Positions 46,191 through 52,937 of a stretch of 64,000 bases of DNA are shown here, piece by piece. Made by a program: the position numbers and the translations under genes. The stretch comes from Mycolicibacterium duvalii (lineage in GTDB: Bacteria > Actinomycetota > Actinomycetes > Mycobacteriales > Mycobacteriaceae), in contig NZ_AP022563.1 of the NCBI RefSeq assembly GCF_010726645.1, positions 3,038,001 through 3,102,000 of the forward strand, read 5' to 3'. The number at the start of each line of letters is the position of its first letter. Position 1 is the first letter of the stretch. The notes under the pieces were generated by a model. That model saw nothing but the letters and a program-made list of their open reading frames with translations. It did not search any database and was not told the DNA's origin.

Positions 46191-46802
46191 ATGGCAACCT
46201 CACGGGCGACCGCCGAGATCGAAGACCAAGACGAAGTCGATCGACGGAACCAGATCCTCGAGGCGGCCAATCAGTGCTTCACGCAGCTCGGCATCCAGCG
46301 CACGAGCGTCCAGGATGTAGCACGCATGGCGAGCGTGTCGCGCGGCACCGTGTACCGCTACTTCGAGGACCGGCATGTGCTCATCGAGGCGGCGATCGAG
46401 TTCGGAGCTCAGAAGTTCTACCAGCTGGTCGCCGCAGCGATGGCGAAGAAGTCCACGCTGGCCGAGAAGTTGGGCGCCATGGCCGAGACCCACGCGAGGA
46501 TTCTGCTGGATCACCGCACCAGGAATCGCCTGATGGCCGACGATGCCGAGTTGATGCGCCACATGATCTCCGATGGCGACTCCGCGGTCCGGCGGTCCAC
46601 GGAATTCCTCGTGCCCTACGTCCGCGAAGCACAGAAGCGTGGCGAAGTCGGCGCATCGGTCGACGTCACCGCCGCCAGTGAATGGCTGGCGCGCATCATC
46701 TACTCGTTCTCCACCGTGAACGAGGCGCAGACCTTCGACATGTCCAAGCCCGAAACGGTGCGCAAGTACGTGGAGAAGTTCGCCGTCAACGGTCTGCGCT
46801 GA
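46191..46802 (+). CDS. TetR-family transcriptional regulator
   Basis: A 203-residue TetR regulator. HTH residues TSVQDVARMASVSRGTVYRYFEDRHVLIEAA are well conserved; the C-terminal domain is helical with YVREAQKRGEVGASVD. ATG 46191 has AAGGAG five bases upstream. It has its own 108-bp upstream region, lacking the AACA-N13-TGTT element, and lies next to operator site 13. Being separately transcribed makes it a good candidate for the island's regulator, though the TetR at 40453 cannot be excluded. Confidence 0.9.
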   Translation: MATSRATAEIEDQDEVDRRNQILEAANQCFTQLGIQRTSVQDVARMASVSRGTVYRYFEDRHVLIEAAIEFGAQKFYQLVAAAMAKKSTLAEKLGAMAETHARILLDHRTRNRLMADDAELMRHMISDGDSAVRRSTEFLVPYVREAQKRGEVGASVDVTAASEWLARIIYSFSTVNEAQTFDMSKPETVRKYVEKFAVNGLR

Positions 46803-46822
46803 CCCAGCGCATCTATTCAACA

Positions 46823-46845
46823 GAACATCTTTTGTATTACTGTTC
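46823..46845. promoter_or_regulatory. Island operator site 13 (GAACA-N13-TGTTC)
   Basis: A perfect inverted repeat whose right arm ends only 6 bp before the aldehyde dehydrogenase ATG. Another TGTTC follows directly at 46846, and TGTAT lies 8 bp to the left of the right arm at 46833. Confidence 0.78.
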
Positions 46846-46851
46846 TGTTCT

Positions 46852-48321
46852 ATGGCAGGCGTCTGGCACGAAGATCGGATGTTGATCGACGGGCGCTTGG
46901 TCGCCGCGTCGGACGCGGGGACCTACGACAACGTCAACCCCGCGACCGAGGCGACCATCGGCGTCGCCGCCCACGGAACACAGGCCGACATGGACGCCGC
47001 CATCGGCGCGGCCCGGCGGGCGTTCGACCACACCGACTGGGCCGACGACCTCGAGTTCCGGGTGCGCTGCGTCCGTCAGTTGCACGAGGCGCTGACCAAG
47101 CACGCCGACGACCTGCGCGCGACGGCCGTCGCAGAAGTCGGCTGTCCCATCGCGCTGACCTACGGACCGCAGATCGATGCGCCATTGGCCGGACTGCCCT
47201 GGGTGGCCGACCTCGCCGAGAACTACCCGTGGGAGACCGACCTCGGTATCGCCGAACCGTTCGGCATCGCCACCCGGCGTACCATGCGCCGCGAACCCGT
47301 CGGGGTCGTCGGGGCCATCACACCGTGGAACTATCCCGTCCAGATCAACCTGGCGAAGGTCATTCCCGCGCTGGCGGCCGGCAACACCGTCGTGCTCAAG
47401 CCCGCTCCCGACACCCCGTACTGTGCCACGCTGCTCGGCCAACTGATCGCCGAGCACACCGACATCCCCGCCGGGGTGGTCAACATCGTCACCTCGCTCG
47501 ATCACGCCCTAGGTCAGCAGCTCTGTGAGGATCCGCGGGTCGACATGATCTCGTTCACCGGATCGACCGCCACCGGAACCCGCATCATGATCGCCGCGGC
47601 TCCCACGATCAAGAAGCTCTTCCTCGAACTCGGCGGGAAGTCCGCGCTCGTCGCACTCGACGACGCCGACCTCGGCTCGGTGGTGACATCGGCGGCCTTC
47701 GCCGCGACCACTCATGCGGGCCAGGGCTGCGCCAACACCACCCGGCTCCTACTTCCCCGCGCGCACTACCGCGAAGGCGTTGAGGCGCTCGCCGAAACCC
47801 TGAAGGGGTGGCCGTATGGCGATCCGACCGACTCGTCGGTGTTGATGGGTCCGCTGATCCGCGAGGAACAGCGCCAACGCGTCCTGCGCTACATCCGCAC
47901 CGGCGTAGACGAGGGCGCGACCATCGCCAGCGGTGGTGGCGTGCCTGCGCACCTGCCGACCGGTTTCTACGTCGAACCGACGCTGCTTGCCGACGTTGAT
48001 CCGGATTCCACGGTGGCGCAGGAGGAGATCTTCGGACCGGTGTTGGTGGCGATACCCCATGACGGCGATGACCATGCCGTCGAGATCGCCAACAACTCTC
48101 GTTACGGGCTGTCCGGCACGGTGGTCAGCGCATCCGACGAGCGCGCCCGCGCGGTGGCCAACAGGATGCGGACCGGCACAGTCAACGTCAACGGCGGCGT
48201 CTTCTATGGCGCGGACGTGCCGTTCGGCGGCTACAAACAGAGCGGGGTCGGACGCGAGATGGGTGTCGCCGGTTTTGAGGAGTACCTGGAGATCAAGTCG
48301 ATTGCCGAGGGAGCCTCGTGA
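46852..48321 (+). CDS. Aldehyde dehydrogenase (NAD(P)-dependent)
   Basis: A 489-residue ALDH: ITPWNYPVQINLAKVIPAL, FTGSTATGTRI, LELGGKSALV with the general-base Glu, and THAGQGCANTTR with the nucleophilic Cys. C-terminal PFGGYKQSGVGREMG is typical. It would oxidise an aldehyde to the acid, fitting between a P450/alcohol step and CoA activation. The ATG at 46852 has no ribosome site, as the operator ends 6 bp before it; translation may be leaderless. Its stop overlaps the SDR start. Confidence 0.93.
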   Translation: MAGVWHEDRMLIDGRLVAASDAGTYDNVNPATEATIGVAAHGTQADMDAAIGAARRAFDHTDWADDLEFRVRCVRQLHEALTKHADDLRATAVAEVGCPIALTYGPQIDAPLAGLPWVADLAENYPWETDLGIAEPFGIATRRTMRREPVGVVGAITPWNYPVQINLAKVIPALAAGNTVVLKPAPDTPYCATLLGQLIAEHTDIPAGVVNIVTSLDHALGQQLCEDPRVDMISFTGSTATGTRIMIAAAPTIKKLFLELGGKSALVALDDADLGSVVTSAAFAATTHAGQGCANTTRLLLPRAHYREGVEALAETLKGWPYGDPTDSSVLMGPLIREEQRQRVLRYIRTGVDEGATIASGGGVPAHLPTGFYVEPTLLADVDPDSTVAQEEIFGPVLVAIPHDGDDHAVEIANNSRYGLSGTVVSASDERARAVANRMRTGTVNVNGGVFYGADVPFGGYKQSGVGREMGVAGFEEYLEIKSIAEGAS

Positions 48322-49073
48322 CCGCGAGGTCACTGGCCGGCAAGCGGGTGGTCGTCGTCGGGGGGTCCGCCGGTATCGGCCGGGCTTTCGCCGTCCGGGC
48401 GATCGCCGACGGCGCCCGTCTGGTCGTGGTGGCGCGCCGTGAGCTGCCCGCCGAAGTCCTCGCCGCCGCCGCATCGGCGACATCGGTATCTGCCGACATC
48501 CGCGAGCCCGACGCCTGCGCCCGGGTTGGTCAGGTCGCGGCCGACACCCTCGGCGAGATCGACCTTCTCCTGATCAGCGCCGGGTATGCACCGCTGAAGG
48601 CGTTCGCCGAGGTCGATGCCGAGGACTGGATCAAGGTGCTGTCCACCAATGTGATCGGCGTCCACCAGATCATCCAGGCACACCTGCCGATACTGGGTCC
48701 CTCTGCCGTAATCGCGGTGTTGTCGTCGGACTCCGTGCGTCACCCGCACCGCGCGCTGGGGGCCTACTCGGCCAGCAAGGCAGCGATGGAACGCAGCCTG
48801 GTGGCCTGGCGGCTGGAACACCCCGGTTATCGGTTCAGCTGTATCGAAGTCGGAGCAACGGTCCCCACGGACTTCATCTCGGATTTCGATCCTGATCTGC
48901 TCGGGGTCGTTGCGGGCGAGTGGATCTCCCGCGGACTGGTGCCCTCGACACACATGACGCCGGAAACCGTCGCAGACACCCTGGCCGGCATCTTCGCCAG
49001 TGCGCTCGAAAATCCCAATGTGGGCCTCGAACATGTCACCCTGAAATCGCCCGCTGCCCCGATGACCCCGTAA
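48318..49073 (+). CDS. SDR-family oxidoreductase
   Basis: A 251-residue SDR: VVGGSAGIGRAF cofactor motif, LLISAG in place of NNAG, SSDSVRHPH with Ser, and YSASK. The ARRE after strand beta-2 suggests NADP(H). Overlaps the aldehyde dehydrogenase stop (GTGA). Could generate or consume the alcohol connected to the aldehyde step. Confidence 0.87.
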   Translation: MTARSLAGKRVVVVGGSAGIGRAFAVRAIADGARLVVVARRELPAEVLAAAASATSVSADIREPDACARVGQVAADTLGEIDLLLISAGYAPLKAFAEVDAEDWIKVLSTNVIGVHQIIQAHLPILGPSAVIAVLSSDSVRHPHRALGAYSASKAAMERSLVAWRLEHPGYRFSCIEVGATVPTDFISDFDPDLLGVVAGEWISRGLVPSTHMTPETVADTLAGIFASALENPNVGLEHVTLKSPAAPMTP

Positions 49074-49091
49074 CAGACCGGAGGAATACCC

Positions 49092-49394
49092 ATGCTCAAG
49101 AACGGCACCCGACTGCGAAGTCAGGTCTGCGATACCCAGGTGATCGTGGTGCGCAGCGCAGACGAGCTCGACGACCTGCGTGCCGGCGGGGCACCGATGA
49201 TCCCGGTCGGCGAGGACGGCGACCCCAGCCTGTCCGTGGACGAGAATCATTCGGGCGGCAGCCTCATGGGGAAGCGCTACGTCACCTCCGGCGGCGCCGA
49301 GGTGCTGGTAACAAAAGCCGGAAAGGGTGCGCTGTCCGTCGGCACGACAGCACTGGAACTCAAAGAGGCCAAACCACTCCCGGCCAGTGACTGA
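49092..49394 (+). CDS. Conserved-looking small protein of unknown function
   Basis: A 100-residue protein starting at ATG 49092 after GGAGG. It is not membrane-bound and has a single Cys (CDTQVIVVR); it is rich in beta strands (VLVTKAGKGALSVGTT) and has no catalytic motif I recognise. It sits between an SDR and a DUF427-thioesterase gene, overlapping the latter by 8 bp, which suggests a functional link. I do not name a function. Confidence 0.75.
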   Translation: MLKNGTRLRSQVCDTQVIVVRSADELDDLRAGGAPMIPVGEDGDPSLSVDENHSGGSLMGKRYVTSGGAEVLVTKAGKGALSVGTTALELKEAKPLPASD

Positions 49395-50667
49395 ACAGGT
49401 CAGGTCCGCGTGGCCGGATTACCCCGATTATCGGATCGACATCACGCCCTGCCCGTACACGGGCCAAGTGTGGGCCGGCGATGTGCTGGTCGCCGAGAGC
49501 GATTCGTGCCTGTTGCTGACCGAGACCGATCACGTCGACCGTCTGTACTTCCCTGAAAGCTCGGTGAACTGGGAGCTCTTCACGCCGTCGCCGCATCAGA
49601 CCACCTGCCCGTTCAAGGGAGTCGCGACATACTGGCACCTCACCGGCGCGAGTGCGCCCGTCGACGATGTCGCCTGGTCGTACCGCACGCCGCTGGACGA
49701 AGTCGCGCCCATCGCCGGTTACGTGTCGTTCGCCGCCCCCGCCATACGGGTGATGGTCGTGGAGAAGTGGCCCGACGGCAGTGTCGTTCCAGCGACGTTT
49801 CCGCTCTGGGGAGATGCCGATGAGCTGATCCGTCTGATCGACGTGGCGCCGGCCAGCGAGCACTCGTACATCGGGCCCGCGCACGGCCCGACGCAACGGG
49901 ACGTCGTCGAGGGCGGTCAGCTGCTCGCCGAGGCTATCGTGGCCGTATCGAAAACGGTTCCCGAGCAACGTGTTACGTCCGCATCGATGATCTTCACCAA
50001 GGCTGCGTCGTTCACCGCCCCGGTGGATGTCGACGTCGAGTTGCTTCGACGCGGCAAGACGTTCTCGACCGCGCACGTCCGGATCAGTCAGCACGACACT
50101 CTCAGGAGCATAGGATTGGTACTGACCGACTCTGGTGCACCTGATGTGATTCGCGACGTCGAGCAGATGCCGGATGTCCCCGGTCCCGATCACGCGGTTC
50201 CGTTCGCAGGCTTCGGGATGCCCGGCAGGCAGATCCGTATCGTCGACGGCGCTTACGACCCGGATCCCGATCGTGTGGCACCGCCGAGAATCGACGCGTG
50301 GATACGTTTCCGCTCGGCGCCTGCGCAGCGGTACCTACAGTCGGCCCTGTTGGCGCAGTCGACCACCCACTGGACGATCGCAGCGGGGATGCTCCCACAC
50401 CGCGGCTTCGGGGAAGCCCGCGCCCACCGCGATCTCTCCACGGGAATCATGAAAGTCGACATCGCTTTCCATGATGAAGCCGACGTCACGGACTGGCTGC
50501 TCTATTCCAACCGGGCGTTCTGGTCCGGCAACGGACTTGTCCAAGGAGAGGGCCGAGTGTTCACCCGCGACGGCTCCCTCGCTGCGTCCTACGTCGTTCA
50601 GGCCATGGTGCGTGGTTTCAGCCGGGACCCCGCCGCTCTGGGACTGGACAGTCGCACCGCGATGTGA
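49387..50667 (+). CDS. DUF427-TesB-like acyl-CoA thioesterase fusion
   Basis: A 426-residue two-part protein. Residues about 10-120 are a DUF427 domain (CPYTGQVWAGDVLVAESDS, CPFKGVATYWHL). The rest (about 150-420) is a double-hotdog TesB-like thioesterase, with SASMIFTKAASFTAPVDVDVELLRRGK in the first hotdog and STTHWTIAAGMLPHRGFGEAR in the second. It would hydrolyse acyl-CoA, perhaps to relieve CoA trapping. GTG 49387 overlaps the previous stop by 8 bp. The fusion of the two domains is notable. Confidence 0.8.
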   Translation: MTEQVRSAWPDYPDYRIDITPCPYTGQVWAGDVLVAESDSCLLLTETDHVDRLYFPESSVNWELFTPSPHQTTCPFKGVATYWHLTGASAPVDDVAWSYRTPLDEVAPIAGYVSFAAPAIRVMVVEKWPDGSVVPATFPLWGDADELIRLIDVAPASEHSYIGPAHGPTQRDVVEGGQLLAEAIVAVSKTVPEQRVTSASMIFTKAASFTAPVDVDVELLRRGKTFSTAHVRISQHDTLRSIGLVLTDSGAPDVIRDVEQMPDVPGPDHAVPFAGFGMPGRQIRIVDGAYDPDPDRVAPPRIDAWIRFRSAPAQRYLQSALLAQSTTHWTIAAGMLPHRGFGEARAHRDLSTGIMKVDIAFHDEADVTDWLLYSNRAFWSGNGLVQGEGRVFTRDGSLAASYVVQAMVRGFSRDPAALGLDSRTAM

Positions 50668-50692
50668 GCGCGGGAGGCGACGTCACCACGCC

Positions 50693-50715
50693 TGACAGAT
50701 AAACACAATTTGTTC
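50693..50715. promoter_or_regulatory. Island operator site 14 (TGACA-N13-TGTTC)
   Basis: Inverted repeat with one core mismatch between the thioesterase gene and the mycofactocin-type SDR. A displaced AAACA at 50701 is 8 bp from the left arm, with CATTC at 50719. The short AACA-N5-TGTT pattern inside the site arises from this overlap. Confidence 0.65.
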
Positions 50716-50765
50716 TACCATTCACCACGTTGCCGGATGGTGACGTCTCACCTGGGAGGTATCGC

Positions 50766-51623
50766 ATGAATCGGCTGAAGGGCAAGGTTGCCTTGGTGAC
50801 CGGCGCGGCCCGCGGTCAGGGCCGCAGCCACGCTGTCCATCTCGCCGACGAGGGTGCCGACATCATCGCGCTCGACATCTGCGCCGACATCGAGTCGAAT
50901 GAGTACCCACTCGCTACCCCGGCAGATCTGGACGAGACCGCTGATCTGGTCGAGAAGGCCGGGCAGCGAGTCGTCACCGCAGCCGTCGACGTACGCGACC
51001 GGGCCGCCCTCATGTCCGCGCTGGAGGATGCCGTCGCCCAGCTCGGCGGTCTGCACGTGGTGGTCGCCAATGCCGGCATCTGCCCGCAAGGCAACCACAT
51101 TCCGTTCCGCGGCTTCATCGACGCGTTCGACGTGGACTTCGTCGGCGTCGTCAACACCATCCACGTCAGTCTCGATCATCTCGGCTCCGGTGGCTCCATC
51201 ATCGCGACCGGATCGATTGCCGGACTGATCGACCAGAAGGACCTCGCCACCGGCGGCGGACCACAGGGACCCGGCGGCGCCGGATACGGCATGGCGAAGA
51301 AGATGATCCGTGACTACACGAAGGCGCTGGCTCTGACGTTGGCTCCGCACAGCATCCGGGTCAACGCTGTGCACCCGACCAACGTCAACACCGACATGCT
51401 GCACAACCAGCCCATGTACAAGGTGTTCCGGCCCGACCTGCCCGAACCGTCGCGAGAAGACGCGGAGCTGGTGTTTCCCGTTCTACAGGCGATGCCCACC
51501 CCGTGGGTCGAACCCGAGGACATCTCGCACGCCGTTGTGTACCTGGCATCCGACGAGGCGCGCTTCGTCACCGGCCAGCAGCTGTTCGTCGACGCCGGCG
51601 CAGCGCTCAAGATCGGAGTGTGA
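50766..51623 (+). CDS. Mycofactocin-type SDR-family oxidoreductase
   Basis: A 285-residue SDR of the mycofactocin-dependent (carveol dehydrogenase-like) group. VTGAARGQGRSHAVHLADEGADI is the cofactor region, and the extra segment ICADIESNEYPLATPADLDE after strand beta-2 is the diagnostic insertion holding a tightly bound NAD. YGMAK and VVANAGIC complete the motif set. These enzymes pass electrons from alcohols to mycofactocin, made by the mft genes elsewhere in the genome. ATG 50766 follows GGGAGG. It is the last plus-strand gene of the island, under operator site 14. Confidence 0.92.
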   Translation: MNRLKGKVALVTGAARGQGRSHAVHLADEGADIIALDICADIESNEYPLATPADLDETADLVEKAGQRVVTAAVDVRDRAALMSALEDAVAQLGGLHVVVANAGICPQGNHIPFRGFIDAFDVDFVGVVNTIHVSLDHLGSGGSIIATGSIAGLIDQKDLATGGGPQGPGGAGYGMAKKMIRDYTKALALTLAPHSIRVNAVHPTNVNTDMLHNQPMYKVFRPDLPEPSREDAELVFPVLQAMPTPWVEPEDISHAVVYLASDEARFVTGQQLFVDAGAALKIGV

Positions 51624-51653
51624 GCCGGGCTCGACAGCGTCAGAGGCCCGTCG

Positions 51654-51998
51654 TTACCCGCAGCGCTGCCGGAAATCCACCGCGGGCTGGCGGATGCCCT
51701 GCATCTCAGCCTTCACCTGCGGGTTGGCGTCAAGGAATGACACCAGCGCCTCCCGCCGCTCCTCCTTGGGCACGTCCTTCATCGAGGTGAAGAAGTCGTT
51801 GACCGGCGGGTGGGTGAACAGATAGGCCGAGGTGGCGGCCATGACCCCCGACATGATGCCGGCCAGGTCGGCGGCCGTGCAGTTCGGCGGTGGCGGAGCC
51901 GGCTGGGCGGAGACGGGTGCGGCTGCGCCGACCAGCACCGCACCGGTGCTGACGGCAGCCACCAGCATGCGTCGCGCGAAGGTCCTGTGAGACAACAT
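51654..51998 (-). CDS. Secreted haemophore-like haem-binding protein
   Basis: A 114-residue protein with an N-terminal signal peptide (MLSHRTFARRMLVAAVSTGA, cut near VSAQPA) and the mycobacterial haemophore pattern: CTAADLAGIMSGVMAATSAYLFTHPPVNDFF and ending FRQRCG, with two Cys likely forming a disulfide. Related to M. tuberculosis Rv0203, which binds haem outside the cell. ATG 51998 has AGGAG seven bases upstream. It is outside the island and not preceded by the island operator. Confidence 0.88.
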   Translation of the reverse strand: MLSHRTFARRMLVAAVSTGAVLVGAAAPVSAQPAPPPPNCTAADLAGIMSGVMAATSAYLFTHPPVNDFFTSMKDVPKEERREALVSFLDANPQVKAEMQGIRQPAVDFRQRCG

Positions 51999-52039
51999 AT
52001 CTAGCTCCTGAGTCAGCTTGTGCGGTCGGTTGGAAACTT

Positions 52040-52249
52040 TCAGGGTATGAACCAATCCCAGTGATCATTGCAGTAATAGTCACTGCCACAGGGCAAGTAG
52101 GGCCCGGTCGACGTACTGTCGTCCAACCCGCCCAGCGAGCATACCGAGAAGTTTCCGTCAGTGGTGCACTCGGCTGAAGCCGTTGGTGCCGCGATGATCT
52201 GAGCCAGCGCGATCAACCCGGCGACCACTAGGTACCGCAACCGCATCAT
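52040..52249 (-). CDS. Small secreted Cys-containing protein (paralogue A)
   Basis: A 69-residue protein with a signal peptide ending near ASA (about residue 26). The mature part has four Cys spaced C-x8-C...C-x5-C, with a YYCNDHWDW segment. The next gene upstream (52357-52731) has the same pattern, so the two are tandem paralogues. Two ATG codons start it after GAGGAG. Function unknown; probably exported and disulfide-bonded. Its stop lies 41 bp before the haemophore-like start, so the two may be co-transcribed. Confidence 0.75.
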   Translation of the reverse strand: MMRLRYLVVAGLIALAQIIAAPTASAECTTDGNFSVCSLGGLDDSTSTGPYLPCGSDYYCNDHWDWFIP

Positions 52250-52331
52250 GTGCTCCTCGGTGCATCTGAACTCCCCGCCGGGGCTGCCGGCGGGCTACAA
52301 GTCAGACTCTAGGAACTCGGACCGACTCCGG

Positions 52332-52353
52332 GCATCCCCCACAACGGGTGAAA
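52332..52353. repeat. 22-bp direct repeat, copy 1
   Basis: The 22 bases reading GCATCCCCCACAACGGG then TGAAA recur identically at 52808-52829. On the minus strand each copy lies upstream of a paralogous secreted gene: 83 bp before the 52249 start and 77 bp before the 52731 start. Probably a shared promoter element or an operator duplicated with the gene. Confidence 0.75.
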
Positions 52354-52356
52354 CTC

Positions 52357-52731
52357 TCAGCGCCGACCACCGCCGCCACCACCGGGCCGGCCACCACCGC
52401 CGCCGGGCCGGTCACCGCCGCCGATGCCGCCACCGCCGCCGGGCGGGTTGAAATCGGGCCGGCCCGGGTCGAGGTCGATGTCGATGCCCCACCCGTAGAC
52501 GTCGTCGCAGTAGTACCAGTCGTATTCGCACGGATACGGCACCCACGGACCGGCCGATCCGCTCGGGCCCTCACCGGTGTTCGCGCCCCGCGATTCGCCC
52601 TGGGCGCAGATCGTCGTTCCGCCTGCGCTCGTGCAGTCCGCCGCGGCCGGCGGCGGGGCGATGTTCGGGATGATTCCCAGCCCGGAGATCGCCAAGACCG
52701 GTGCGGCGATCACGTATGTCCAACGCATCAT
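52357..52731 (-). CDS. Secreted Cys-containing protein with Gly/Pro-rich tail (paralogue B)
   Basis: A 124-residue protein starting at the ATGATG pair at 52731 after AGGAGG. A signal peptide (MMRWTYVIAAPVLAISGLG...) precedes DCTSAGGTTIC and CEYDWYYCDD, the same four-Cys layout as the protein at 52040-52249. The C-terminal 25 residues are Gly-Pro-Arg repeats (GGGG, GGRP). Function unknown; exported. Confidence 0.75.
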   Translation of the reverse strand: MMRWTYVIAAPVLAISGLGIIPNIAPPPAAADCTSAGGTTICAQGESRGANTGEGPSGSAGPWVPYPCEYDWYYCDDVYGWGIDIDLDPGRPDFNPPGGGGGIGGGDRPGGGGGRPGGGGGGRR

Positions 52732-52807
52732 GGCGTCCTCCTGCCTGGATCCGCGCACGACACCGGGCGGCCAGGCTCTTCGAGCCTACGAACCCCCGGT
52801 GCGAGTC

Positions 52808-52829
52808 GCATCCCCCACAACGGGTGAAA
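52808..52829. repeat. 22-bp direct repeat, copy 2
   Basis: Second copy of the repeat at 52332-52353, in the 206-bp gap between the secreted protein gene (start 52731) and the end of the LuxR-type regulator at 52938. No gene is seen in this gap. Confidence 0.75.
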
Positions 52830-52937
52830 ACAGCGTTCTCCGCAGTCAGTGCGCCGGAACGGAGTACCGTGGAGGAGCCTGGGGCCAGCGGCACGCTGAC
52901 TTCCCCTAGCTGTCAGCGCCTCGTCTGACCCCAGGCC

